The notes under the pieces: generated by a model
What the model was told of the DNA's origin: nothing
The model's database searches: none
The model's input: only the letters and a program-made list of their open reading frames with translations
DNA from: Taxawa tesnikishii (nom. ined.)
Lineage: Eukaryota > Ascomycota > Dothideomycetes > Dothideales
DNA: 64,000 bases
Direction of reading: 5' to 3'
NCBI GenBank assembly: GCA_030247885.1
Contig: JAPDRO010000025.1
Span: forward strand, 462,702-526,701
Part shown: positions 44,324-55,509 of the stretch, piece after piece
How the letters are laid out: the number at the start of each line of letters is the position of its first letter
Position numbering within the stretch: position 1 is the stretch's first letter
Program-made: the position numbers and the translations under genes

Positions 44324-45501
44324 TCACGGTCGAAGAAGCGCTCGAAAACTCCTCTCGACGCCCTGGGAAAGCTCCTGAAACTCCGACACGATGGCTTCCC
44401 ACCTCCCCTTGTTGGCCTCGCCCCATTCCTTAACGCGCACTATACCATTCAAGTCCTCCCTCATCCGTTCTCTCGACATAGTTCCGTTCAGCGGCACGAT
44501 ACCAAGCGACATGACGAGACTGTACAGTGCGACTTCCCTGGACACGCCCGCCGAATTCGCCAAGGAGGCTATCAGGCGCTGGTTGTTCAGCAGCTTCGGG
44601 TTTCCCGTCAGAGTCCAGAAAGACTCGTACACAATCTCCCTTTCCTTGCAGAACTTTCGTAGCGCGCCGTCATACCGCGTCGCAGCGTAGAACCTGTTCT
44701 GGACGACTTTGGGCTTAACGCTCGAATTGTTGTACAGCATCTCCAGCATCGGGAGCGATACATTCGAGATGCCCAGACTCCGGATTTGGACGGGGACGTA
44801 AGACTCAAGCACTTGCCAGGCTTGCAGCGTGGCCTGCGCCGTCCCGAGCGGCGAGTGCATGAGCAAGCAGTCGATGTACGATTCCTGTTCTGAGGAGGGG
44901 TCATCGCGGGGGCGAAGGTTACGGAGGGAAGAGGCGACGCTTGTGCGCACTTGTGTTGGTACGTCGGATGAGACGTCGTACGGCATGTCGTTGGGATCCT
45001 GACCTTGAGGGGCGGTGAATTTGGTTTGTAGCTGGTGAAGCATTGCGGGTGAGCACGTATTCGCCACATGGAGTCGAGACGCGTTGCATCACCTCCCGCC
45101 TCCCCTCATAGGCAAACCAAGGTGTTTCGAGAGCCGTGCAGGATACGTACGCAGATGTCTTCTCTCTTGATCTTGCCCTCCTTGAACGCTTCTCGCAGGG
45201 CTTGTCCCACGAGTTCTTCACGGTAGTGCCGCGGCTGCGCCGCTGTGTCGATTGCTGTGAAGCCTGCGGCCAGCGCTTCTCGCACCAGTCGGGCGGTCTG
45301 TTCTTTCTTCCATGCGGTACCATAGATGAAGGCGGGTTTGCCTACCGCTTTGATGACGGTGTGGGCGGTGCCGTTGAAGTTCATGCTTGGACTTGGCTGT
45401 ATTCGGGCAACGACGTCGGAGTCACAGAGCGTCTTGTCAGGGGTGAACGAAGCCGAAACAGGAACAGGCTTGGTTTTCTTTGGTGACAGAAGTCGGCTCA
45501 A
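44324..45501 (-). CDS. Aldo/keto reductase
   Basis: NAD(P)H-dependent oxidoreductase of the AKR superfamily. Exons 45501-45151 and 45031-44324, with a 119-base GT-AG intron; 352 residues from the first ATG, or 313 from the internal ATG at 45384 (MNFNGTAHTVIK), which may be the true start. The catalytic tetrad is present: Asp in FTAIDTAAQ, Tyr in RHYREELVG, Lys in QTKFTAP, and His in DCLLMHSPL. SLGISNVSLPMLEML and KPKVVQNRFYA are also typical. The product is soluble and the substrate is unknown. Confidence 0.88.
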
Positions 45502-46029
45502 TGTCAGCTTGGGCAGCTTGAGCTCGCTGTGTTACATGCTGCATGCTACAAGCTACAGCCAACATGCTCCATAATACAGCCGACACTGGTGTGGTGCGCT
45601 GTCTCCACACATTTCGTTTTCCGCTCAGAGAGGGCAATCGACTCCGTGCGGCGGGTTAGCGGGTTAGTTAGCGACTTAGCGGGTTAGCGGCTTAGCCTAA
45701 CCGCGGCTGATAGATTATCCGCTCCGCGCCGGTCTCGTCTCGAGCAGGAGCAGTCCTCGTCCTCGAGGAAGGTGGTCGCGGACTCGAGGAAAGTCTCTCC
45801 GAGACAACCACATCGCTGCAGGCAACCAACTCTCCGACAACACCGGAAAGACTTTGTCCGGACACCTTCAACAGCAGCTAATTAGATTCGCAGTGCAGTT
45901 CCACAATGGAGAGTCTGCACAGCGTATATATATCGGCAACAGTGCCTTAATACTCTCTCCATCCGCTCTCCTTCCACATCCGCCACACCTCCTCCTTGCC
46001 CTCCTTTTCTCGCACTTTCTCCTGGCATA
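45502..46029. promoter_or_regulatory. Divergent promoter region with GGGTTAGC repeats
   Basis: 528 bases between the aldo/keto reductase and the oxidoreductase. Short GC-rich palindromic runs (CTCGTCCTCGAGG, 45745-45760) and a GGGTTAGC repeat (listed separately) lie here. A TATATATAT run at 45924-45932 sits 100 bases before the ATG and may be the TATA box of the plus-strand gene. Confidence 0.5.
45651..45702. repeat. GGGTTAGC/GACTTAGC minisatellite
   Basis: Degenerate tandem units (GCGGGTTAGC, GGGTTAGTTAGC, GACTTAGC, GGGTTAGC, GGCTTAGC) that partly resemble telomere repeats, ending in a CCTAACC inverse motif. Probably an ordinary minisatellite. Confidence 0.65.
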
Positions 46030-47245
46030 ATGGCACCCCAAAGGCTCAAAATCGCTGCCGCCGGTCTTGGTCGCATGGGTAAACGACATGCTTTGAACTT
46101 CCTGAACCGGACTCCTCGCGCAGAGCTCGTCGCCGCCTTTTCTCCCGACCCGGCTGAGCTGGCATGGGCGAAGCAGCATCTGGAACCCTACGGCGTAACC
46201 CTGTACGACGACTACGTCAGGATGATCCAGCAGCCTGGGTTACAGGCCGTTGTGATCGGGACGGCAACCTCTGTGCACGCAGAGGAGGCAATCAAGGCGA
46301 TGGAGAATGATCTGCATGTGCTATGTGAGAAGCCGTTAAGCACGAGTATCGCGGTGGTGAGTTGTGCCTATCCGCTGGGCCATCTGGATTTGTGGAGGGG
46401 GAAAGTGGACCGCTGCATGTTAGGACTGACGAGTTGACGAGAGTGGCTTGTAGTGCAAACAAGTGGTTGATGAAGCAAAGAAGCGACCGCACCTCAAGGT
46501 CATGTGTGGCTTCTCCCGCCGTTTCGACGAGTCGTACCGTGATGCGTACAACAAGACGCAGCAAGGCCTGATCGGACGCCCGTCTATCCTGCGCAGCCAA
46601 ACCTGCGACAAGCACGACCCGTCCGGATTCTTTGTCGCCTACGCAGCCTGGTCCGGCGGCGTCTTCGTTGACATGGCAGTCCACGATATTGATCTGACCC
46701 TGTGGTTTTTCGGTGACGATGTGATCCCAAAAGCATTTCTGCGAGCGGTATAACTGCAGTCCAGCCTGGCTTGAAGAAGTACAACGACTACGACAATGCG
46801 GTCGGCATCGTCGAGTTTCACAACGGGAAGATCGCGTATTACTACTGCTCGCGCATGATGGCCCATGGCCAGGAGGATACCACCGAGATTATCGGAACCA
46901 AAGGAAAGCTGTCGGTCAATGCGAACCCTGCCCAAAACCACGTTCAGATGTATACGCCAAATGGTAAGCAACGTACACCTCCCTTCTTTCCGGACCATTT
47001 CCTAACATCTCCTAGGAATAACCAGGGAGATACCGGCGCACTACTACGGGCGGTTCGAGATGGCGTTCGTGAGAGAGTCCAACGAGTTCACCGACGCGTG
47101 TCTGGATGACACGCCGCTTCCAACCAAATTGACGAACGCGATCAAGGCGGTTGAGATCGGTGCTTATCTGCAGGAAGCATTGGTCAACGGGAAGCAGATT
47201 CATTTCGATGAGATTGGAAGGAGGATTGAGCAAGCGAAATTGTAA
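46030..47245 (+). CDS. Gfo/Idh/MocA oxidoreductase, inositol 2-dehydrogenase-like (one 1-base frame break)
   Basis: NAD(P)-dependent dehydrogenase of sugars or inositols. Exons 46030-46356, 46454-46963 and 47016-47245; 355 residues once a base is restored in the CCCAAAA run 46726-46732, which otherwise ends the frame at TAA shortly after. The N-terminal Rossmann fold has GLGRMGKRHALNF, and the catalytic Lys is in CEKPLS. The C-terminal domain has GGVFVDMAVHDIDLTLWF, matching the DxxxHxxD pattern of inositol dehydrogenases. It is the last clearly intact gene before the gene-poor subtelomere. The sugar specificity cannot be read from the sequence. Confidence 0.9.
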
Positions 47246-48585
47246 CTTGATGGCAAGGATGCGATGAGCAAAAAGTGGAAAGGCTTCACGTACCCCAAAG
47301 CCGCGATGCGCCAGCTGCTCTGGGTGTCACTGCATGAAAGCCACATGGGCACTGCGGTAAGCTTTCATGTGAGTCAAACACGACCATGACGACTGATTTC
47401 TATCGTTGCCCTAATCTTTCTTCGACTCATATAGACATTTCTGTACTTGCCATTCCTTTTCGGTTTCTCTCACAGATCCCGCACCATCATTCTCCGACCC
47501 CATGATTTGTCATAATCCCACCCAGGCCACTCCCCTACCATTACGGTCCCGAGATTGAAAACAATTTCAGTGGCTGCACTCCAGAACACCTACTACCGAA
47601 CCTATCAAAGCTACATTTGGAGAGAAGGGTAGCAGAGTCAAGCCCTTCACCGTTAACGCCAACAGCGTGAAACCTCTTTTCCCTTCCAATGCAAGGTTGG
47701 AGACGACCAAATATATATACGCTTTACATTGTGGGTCGCGATCTCGGTGCGGCCTCCGCTGCGTGCAGAAGACTATGCCACTAAGTTCTTGAGGCACGGA
47801 AGCAGAAACATCGCAGTACTATATATCCACACTCCTGACGATGCCCTATCTTACCCTTTGATTGTGCGTTGTCTCAACAGGGTTACAAAAACAGAAAAAC
47901 TGTCTTTGTGAGTTTGAACGTATTGAGAAAATCGTCTTTTGTTTCGTGTTGAGGTACTCTGCCTCGACGGGGAATTGATCGTGCAAAGTCACGTGTTAAA
48001 CCACGTGATGTTCACCCAGCGGCTCTCGTCATCGGAGGGACCACACCCGGATCTGTGCATGGTCCTTGTCTGGCTTTGTCCCACTCCGTATTGTCGTGGA
48101 TCAACTAGCTATCGATTTTAGGGATGAAGACGATGGACCAAGAGGCTCAAGGCGCTACTGATCTGCAACTGCGAGCTCTTGCAACCTTGTGCAGCGTAGC
48201 GGGCAGTTTTTCCACGAGATGTCGGTCCGGCGGTGAATTTTCCCTACGTAGCGAGCTTTGTGAATAGCGTTAGATTGCAAAGACGTGGCTGCAAGATGGT
48301 ACATGTAAAGTGGTACACGCGACATATGATTGTTCAGCGAACATGGAGGATGGTCATTCAACCGGAGAAGCGACGGCAATGTCAACGGGATACATAAAAC
48401 ACAAGGTAACGTACGTCGATGTGGGGCTGTCTCAATGAATGCAGTACGATTCATCTTACTCACCTTCATCAGTATCAATCTCTGGGAACCTATCTTTGAC
48501 TCTTGAGACTGACCATTCGAATGCGTATCCGGCTCTGGTCACAGATTGAAAAAGCAGTCCGGCACATTCCTAACAAAGCCATCCA
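47246..48585. other. Start of the gene-poor subtelomeric transition
   Basis: 1.3 kb with balanced base composition but no supported coding frame on either strand. Open frames are short and carry no motif. TATATATA runs occur at 47711-47718 and 47819-47826. Confidence 0.5.
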
Positions 48586-49171
48586 TGCGTACGAACTCAG
48601 CAAAAGCTGCACGATGGCCATTATTTCGGTCGCTCTACAACCGTTGCGATGCTGGCGATAGACGGCAACGTCAGCGATGTGGTCCTCACCCGCTTCTTGT
48701 ACAACACTTAGTCTGGTAAGGTTGGGCCCCGTTCAGTTCTTGTACAGAACCGCGCCGGCCAACGGCCCTTGCCGCTTCGCAGGTTAACTTCTAGGCTTCC
48801 TATTTCAGGCGATCAAGACCGAGATCTAGCGGAATCTCCTGATGAAGGGTACTTTCGAGCCGGAGCTTTTACGACATGCCGAGAAGGTTGGACAGACCAC
48901 GCCTTTGAGCGAGGTTGGCTTTGTCCTCTAGCAGCCGGCGGGAGCATTGACAGGTCCGATTTACTTCCTTATCAACGAAGTCAAGTATCTTCTCTGCCAC
49001 GGTGACTGCAAGAACACTTGTGACCCGCGGGCCCTGACGGCGCTATACGCTGCCGCCTCCGACTTGTCAGCCTATCTCCTCCCCGAGGACCGGCCATGAT
49101 TCGACAGGTTCCACGAATGGCACAGCAGGCTACTAAGGCTCGCTGTCATATCCGACACGCGTAGTTTCTGA
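48586..49171 (+). pseudogene. Decayed coding remnant with RIP-like stop codons
   Basis: One frame (48812-49171) reads as protein-like sequence for 120 codons but is cut by TAG at 48827, TAG at 48929 and TGA at 49097. Each stop is one C-to-T change from CAG or CGA. Readable pieces include MKGTFEPELLRHAEKVGQTT, LTGPIYFLINEVKYLLCHGD, DPRALTALYAAASDLSAYLL and FDRFHEWHSRLLRLAV. Upstream, TTTCAG at 48803-48808 looks like an intron acceptor and an earlier exon-like piece (48601-48714) ends TAG TCT G|GTAAGG. I do not recognise the family. The pattern fits a gene killed by RIP leaking from the neighbouring transposon island, but ordinary decay is possible. Confidence 0.45.
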
Positions 49172-51640
49172 GGACGCGAGGTGAGAACTGTAAGCTGTAC
49201 GGCCGTATTTTGGTAGCTGTCGCCTGCTAGAGAGGAACTGTGTTGTGCCATCCGGAGTTCACGGAGCCTTTGTGTTGATCTGTGTTTTCCACTTAGAAAC
49301 CTTCATTCCGCCAGCACAGTCCTTGCCAAACCGATTTTTCTTTCTTGCACAACCAAAGCAATCCGCGCCAGTCTCAACTCACATCTATCTGTTCAGCGAA
49401 GGTGAACGAAAGAAGGTCTAGCCAGCAGGCGGTTCAAGAGGGATTTCCTACTTCACCTACTTTGGTTCAGCGTCAAACCAATACCGCAGATTCTTGAGCT
49501 CTCCGAGACTCGAACGCGCATCATCAACAGTTTGAGCTAATCGGAATGCAGAAATTTATCCGATGGAGCCTGCGCTATATCTCTATAGGGAGACCGTAGG
49601 GTTTCGTAGAAGAAACACGGAAGCGATGGATTGCTGTGCCTCAAGAATCAACGCTCTATTGAGCACCGCGAAGTACAACTCGTAGTCTCGTTCGAGCCGT
49701 ATCGCGTTTTCCACTCTCGAACATCCAACTAACTCACCACCCGTGACGATGTGAAAGAGGGCCTGTGAAATTGTGTCCAAAGCGCGCAGAGCGCATCGTG
49801 GATCTCGAAGTGGCTATATAAGAAATGAGCAGCGCCGAACAAAGATGATTGCTCAACCACGCCGCATGCTTCCACGATCGCTTCCGTTGACATGGTCCGG
49901 TGTTGTGAAGCCAGTCTGCATTATATCAGATGCACCAGACAAGGTTTCCGCTGCCAATGTTCAAGAAGCCATCCTGGGCTCGCTGCCTAGGACGAAGCAC
50001 CCTTAGGGCTCCCATCACACCTGTCAGAATGTGGGCGTAACTCTCAAGGCCTCGACCCTCCCTAGTCTTGATGACTTGGACGCACTGTTGGAGCGACTCT
50101 CATCAGCCTCCAGCCATCCTTCGGTCCGTTGTCTCTATGATATTGCAGCGAGAGGGACACATGGACGCGAACGTGCGATCAACTAACACGTCCAATGTTA
50201 TCTAACTGGAATCTCTCAGTCGTTGTGTCACACATTCTGTCGGCGTTGTAGTTGTTCACAAAGATGATTCTTACGCCTGGGAGGTCGGCACACTCTCTTG
50301 CATTCCACAGCAGACCCTTGATGTGTACTCTCTTAGCTTTGACAGCCGCCCGGAGGTGTCACGACCTGACAGAGCAGCGCGGAGTGCGTTCGAAAGGGGC
50401 CAGTTCAATTGACATATCGTATGGCCGTGCAGAGAAACACTATCCACAGTCCATTCGCTTGATGAAAGCAAACATATCGAATGTCCAAACGCTGCAATCT
50501 TGTATTTTAGCCATTGCTGCTTCGGTGTTCATTGCCGGTATTGCTGCTTCTGCGTTCGTATCTGCTTCGCAGAGACAGCGATCGAATCGAAAATTTATTG
50601 AGCAAGTTCAATAGGAAAAATTCCAACTGCTGGGCTAGAAGTGAATCCATGGGCGTTCGAGGCCTAATTTCCATGTTTACAAAAGTCCTTATCTGCCAAG
50701 TTCTCCTAGCTCTATGTGGTTCCTGCAAAGCATCTTCGAGGGTTTCTCTTGCGCGTGCGTATGGTCTTGTGTCAAAAATTAGCGCATTCGTTGATTACGA
50801 TCATACTGCTAAACATTGTGTGGTGCGTTAGCTGGACTGGCGGCTGTGATTCGCAACGATTGATCTCACTCGAGCACGCCCTACCATTTGCAGGGTGTCC
50901 CGTCAGTATGAGCAGCGACCAGTGGCTGGAAAGCCTGTAAATAGCGCAGACAGAGATGCAGTTTATATCGTTCTAAGTCGTTGCAATTATAGAAGAAAAA
51001 CCAGGAACTTCAAGAAGAATACCTAGCAACGGTTTAGTCACACATATTGTATAACTGTTGTTATACGTTTTGTGTTGACCACGTGGAAGACGTATCTTGC
51101 TAACATAATCAGTGACCCGACGGACCGGCTTAGTTGCTCTGAGATCAACACATTAGTCTTGACCACCGAAGATTCCATACTGCGGACCGACTGACGTACG
51201 TTTGAGTCATATCGAGGATTCATGTGACGTGTAGTTGTCGGGACCACCAGAAGGCGAAAGCATGTATAATCATTTGCCGGGCGCCGAAGCATCATATAGT
51301 GATATCTGCCCAGACTTCTACCGCATAGCTTAAGGGCCATCGTTCATCGTCTCCGCAGCTTGCTCAACCTATAGAACACCAACACTACAGTGCGGCGACC
51401 CCACAAAGATGTAGAGCAAGGGACCCGTGCTCCAGAACAACATTTCACATTAGGCAGATATGATACACGAGTAATTACCTTCGTCGTATGTGCATCCAGA
51501 CGCACCCCTAGCTTCCTTAGCCTGAACTTGACACTTGCGCAAGACGTTGTGCTATGTTTTGACATTGAGCACTTAGTATGGAGTCAGACATGGTTATGAC
51601 TATTACCCAGAGGGTGGGTGTTCACGAGCTGAATCGTGAA
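49172..51640. other. Gene-free subtelomeric stretch, possible further remnants
   Basis: 2.5 kb without an intact gene. From 49843 to 50188 one plus-strand frame is protein-like (MIAQPRRMLPRS... VQEAILGSLPRTK) and, past a TAG at 50004, continues STLPSLDDLDALLERLSSAS to a TAA, so it may be another remnant. A 120-codon frame at 50252-50614 has no recognisable features. Base composition is still normal here and drops abruptly near 51,650. Confidence 0.4.
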
Positions 51641-51939
51641 CCGCTCCCGAGCTTCCAGTTAATTACTCGCTCATAACACGGGTACGTAGAGCGGTATGTA
51701 TTATACCCTTATCTGGCCAGATTTACTAAGATCATCTGCCGTGCTAGCGATCCTGCTACGGACTATGATACCTCGCTAAAAGTCTCGGAAGTCTCCGAAT
51801 CTAAATCTTACCCTTAGATATACTACCCTATGTTCTATACCTATAATACTAGTAATTTACTAGCAAATTAAGTATAGAATAATTCAAATAGTAGAGAGTT
51901 ATATAGCTACCTAGGAATATTAATTTTCTTTAGTATTTA

Positions 51940-52390
51940 ATATATTAGCTATTATTTTATAAGTAAGCCTAGATCTTATTTACTATACTTATAATATAGT
52001 TATATACTTTATTACTACTAATGTAATCCTATATATAAACTAAAGTATCCTTTATTTTCTTATATATAAAGTTATTACTATTATTTTATAAATTTATATT
52101 AGGATAACGCTAAAAAACTTCCTTCTTTAATATAGCTTATATATACTTAATAGAGTTTAAATCTAGTAAGTATAAAGGCTAGTCTTTTAGTAGTTTAATA
52201 CCTTTTTCTTTAAAGAAGACTACTATCTTTTTAGTTATATAAACTCTAGTACTATCTTATTAAAATAGTAGCTCTTTTTAATATATAAGAAGTAAGCCTA
52301 TAGTAAGAATATTAATATATAAGTTAGCTAAGTACCTTTACTTCTTTAACTTTATATCCTTATATATAATAATTAATTTAGTCTTCTAAT
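51940..52390 (-). mobile_element. Tc1/mariner transposase remnant (RIPped)
   Basis: On the minus strand, ignoring stop codons, a Tc1/mariner DDE domain can be read: TRVYITKKIVVFFKEKGIKL at about 52,250-52,190 corresponds to the D..R.H region, and LYLLDLNSIKYI at 52,185-52,145 to the conserved PYSPDLNPIE block, with His-to-Tyr and Pro-to-Leu changes expected from C-to-T mutation. It stops at the edge of the Fot1 element, so it may have been split by that insertion. Its other half was not found. Confidence 0.6.
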
Positions 52391-52392
52391 TA

Positions 52393-52469
52393 ACGTGTTT
52401 TATTACCGAGTAGTTTACTATTACTAAGTAGTTTACCCTTACTAATATCGCGACTATTATAAACTATTA
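52393..52469 (+). repeat. Left terminal inverted repeat of the Fot1-like element
   Basis: 77 bases beginning ACGTGTTTTATTACCGAGTA and ending TATTATAAACTATTA. It matches the reverse complement of 54161-54237 at 73 of 77 positions by my count, and the four differences are transitions, as expected after RIP. Confidence 0.9.
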
Positions 52470-54160
52470 TAATAATACCTTTATAACGTAACGCGTAATT
52501 AACTTATAATAAAGGTATATTATACCTTACTATTAAGGCTACTTAAGTAACTCTTCTTAATAGCTAAAGATATACGTTTAAGGTATTTAACGTCCTTTAA
52601 ATAACTCTAAAACGACGACGTAATAAAAAGCTCGTATAACGCGACTATAAGCAACTTAAAGAAGTTATAAAAGATAAAAGAGAAGGTAATAGTAGTACGT
52701 ATACTCGAGTTAGACTCGCAAGGAATAAATACTATAAAGACTATAATAAAAGAAATAACTAATAATCTACTAGCTACGCGTAGTAAAGGGCCTATTAGTA
52801 AGTACTAGGTAAATAGGTTTAAGATATATACTAAGGAAGTTAAGCTTCGACGTAATTATTTATATAATTATTAGTAAGCCTTAAACGAAGACGTACGCGT
52901 TATAATACTCTAGTTCGAGCTAGTTAAGAAGATAAAGGAAAAGTATAGTATCCTAGACGAAGATATATATAACTTTAATAAGATAGGCTTTATAATAAGT
53001 ATAATTAACGCTTAAATAGTCTTTATAGGCTCTAAGAAATAAAGTAATCTTAAAAGGTATAACTAAGTAACTAGGAGTAAGTTATAATTATCTAAGGTAT
53101 CTACGTTATTAAGTAAGTTATCTTACCCTTTATTATCTTTAATAGTAAGGTCCTTATATTAAGCTAGTACGTAGACTTACCTCGCGACTAAGTACTTAAG
53201 ACTAGCGCTAATAGCTAGATAATAAATAAGCTTACTCTAAAGTAGTTAAAGTACTTTAACGCGTATATAAAGGCGCGTTAAGTAGGTATATATCGCCTAC
53301 TAATTATAAATAGTTATAAGAGTTATAATAGTTATAACTTTTATAACTACTATAAAGAATAAAAGATTATTATTCTTTATATACTCTTATACTTATTATA
53401 CTTATTATAGCTACTTAACGTAAGCTATTTTGCCCCTTAAAGTAAGTATATAACGCGGAGATTAATAGCTAGTTATAGTACTCTACTACGTAAGTTAAGA
53501 AAGAGGCCTTCCTACTAGCCTTTTATATTACTTTTAATAAGGTAATTATAAAGAATAATATCTAGGTAAACTTTAGAGACGCTAGATTAGTTCCCTATAA
53601 CTTAGAGCAAGTACTATTAAAGCTTAACGTAGTACTTTATACGCCGATACTCGTACTATTAGAAGTTACCTTATAGGAGTCTAAAATACTAACTAATCTA
53701 AAGGAAATAAAGGCGTAAATAATACTAGTTTACGAGCGTATATAACTATATAGAAATTCGCTTATCTTACCTCTTTTATAAGCTATAAATTCGCTTACTA
53801 AAGGTATAGCTATTATAAGTTATAAATTAGAGTTATAAATAAGGGAAATTGTAAGTCTTTGAAAGTTAATTAAGGCGTTAATAAAGTAGCGTAGTCGCAA
53901 AAGAAAGTATATTTAAATAGAGGAAAGTCTTATAGTAAGTAACGTATAGGATTTAATAGTTAATAAGGACAATAGTAGTAACAAGGGTACTACTTAGCTT
54001 ATAAAGAGAGTACGTACGTAGAGGTACTATAAATATTATAATAAGACTAGTTATAATACGCGTACTTATACTATAGAAATAGTAGATCTAAATAATAGCG
54101 ATACTTCTAAATAGTATTATAAACTAGAGTATGTTTTTATATAGTATTATAGTACGGAGG

Positions 54161-54237
54161 TAATAGTTTATAATAGTCGCGATATTAGTAAGGGCGAACT
54201 ACTTAGTAATAGTAGACTACTCGGTAATAAAATACGT
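54161..54237 (-). repeat. Right terminal inverted repeat of the Fot1-like element
   Basis: Inverted partner of 52393-52469. It is followed by TA (54238-54239), the target-site duplication typical of the Tc1/mariner/pogo superfamily. Confidence 0.9.
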
Positions 54238-55311
54238 TAAGAGTAAATCCTCTAGGGTATAATAATACCTTATTACTTTTACTTTAACTCTTATAATTTT
54301 ATATATAAAGCTAATAGCCTTAAATAAACTACTCTTAAGCGTAACTTATATAGGCTTTATAGTTAGGATATAATAGTATCTTTTCTTATTGTTTTTACTC
54401 TTTATTTCTACGCTTTTAGTTTTAGCTTTATTTTCGTCCTTATTACTAGTACTACTAGTAGCTAAGCTAGTTATAACGCGACTTATATTAGAAGTTAATT
54501 TAGCGTTATTATAAGTAACTTTACGCTTATAACTACGTTACTTAAGGTTTACGTTAATCTAGTATATTAGCTTTTAAAACGACTCTTTTCTATTATTTAT
54601 TTATATAAATTATATAGTATCGCAAAATTAGTATATTATATTATATTACTTTAAAACTATAGTAAAGATCTTAACCTTAACGTAGTTTTATATTTCGATT
54701 ATTATAAAACTCTTTCTAGTAAGATATAACGCTATAAAGATTCTCTTAATAAAAGTATAAAAGTCGTAGTATTTCTAGTTACTTAGCTATAGGTTCTATT
54801 TGATAATCTACGTAACTAATCGACTATTATTTTTACTAGTATTCTTTAACTTATAAGTTAAAGTTATAGTTACATTAGAGGAGTATCTTTATAAGAGTAT
54901 ATATAAGTATTAAGTAAAAGCTTAGTTAGTCTTCTTTAACTTATAAGACCTTTAAGATTAGCTATATATACTATCTAGTTACTACTTATATATTCCTCTC
55001 GTTTAAATAGTAAATATTCCTTAATATCTTATTTATATTCTTTATACCTTTACGATTTAATTATCTTATTAGCTTCGTAGAAGATAGTCCTTATAGGCTA
55101 TACTAATATATATAGGAACTATTATTAGTACTTTACTTTAACCTTATCGATAGTATAGACTTAACTCTCTATTTACTTATATAAAAAGGCCTCTCTTATT
55201 ATATTAATTAGTAGTTTAATACTAGTAATTTCTATAGAGTAGTACTCTTCTCCTTTTCCTTTATTATATTATATATATAGTTAAGTAATAAAGTAAAGTA
55301 TAATTATAGTA

Positions 55312-55509
55312 GGCCTTTTTAATTTTTCCTTTATATCTTATATACTTATTCGTTTATATTTCCTTTTTACTTTTATACTCTAATAGACTTCCTAGTAGGA
55401 TTACTAGTAGGGCCTTATTAATCTTTCCTTTATATCTTATATACTCGTTCGTTTATATCTTTTCTCTACCTTTATACTCTAATAAATATCCTAGTAGAAT
55501 TACTAGTAG
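55312..55509. repeat. Two tandem copies of a ~99-bp unit in the RIPped island
   Basis: 55312-55410 and 55411-55509 are diverged copies of one unit (GGCC...CTTTATATCTTATATACT...CTCTAATA...CCTAGTAG.ATTACTAGTAG), with the first bases of a third copy after 55510. The differences are mostly transitions. Whether this is a transposon-internal repeat or a satellite is unclear. Confidence 0.7.

Larger units (their letters stand above)
52393..54237 (+). mobile_element. Fot1/pogo-type DNA transposon, complete but RIPped
   Basis: A 1,845-bp element bounded by TA dinucleotides (52391-52392 and 54238-54239) and 77-bp terminal inverted repeats. Between them, ignoring stops and one shift near 52,670, a pogo/Fot1 transposase reads through: a helix-turn-helix region with LKRRRNKK, VIVVRILELDSQGI, a CENP-B-type domain (ATRSKGPISKY, VNRFKIYTKEVKLRRNY), the first catalytic Asp region ILDEDIYNFNKIGF, then YRLLIINSYKSYNS and a degraded HSSHLLQPLDV block followed by SYFAPLK, LVPYNLEQVLLKLNV, and a C-terminal zinc-knuckle remnant in which Cys has become Tyr (RYYKYYNKTSYNTRTY). 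Gene and element sizes match Fot1 relatives. Confidence 0.88.

Noticed and set aside
49500-49560. tRNA-like sequence on the minus strand (TAGCTCAAACTG then GTTCGAGTC, resembling A and B boxes)
   Set aside because: The boxes are only about 12 bases apart, there is no anticodon arm and no acceptor stem complement, so it is not a tRNA; a decayed tRNA-derived repeat is possible but unsupported.
50252-50614. 120-codon plus-strand frame in the subtelomere
   Set aside because: No recognisable motif; retained only as part of the description of the gene-free stretch.
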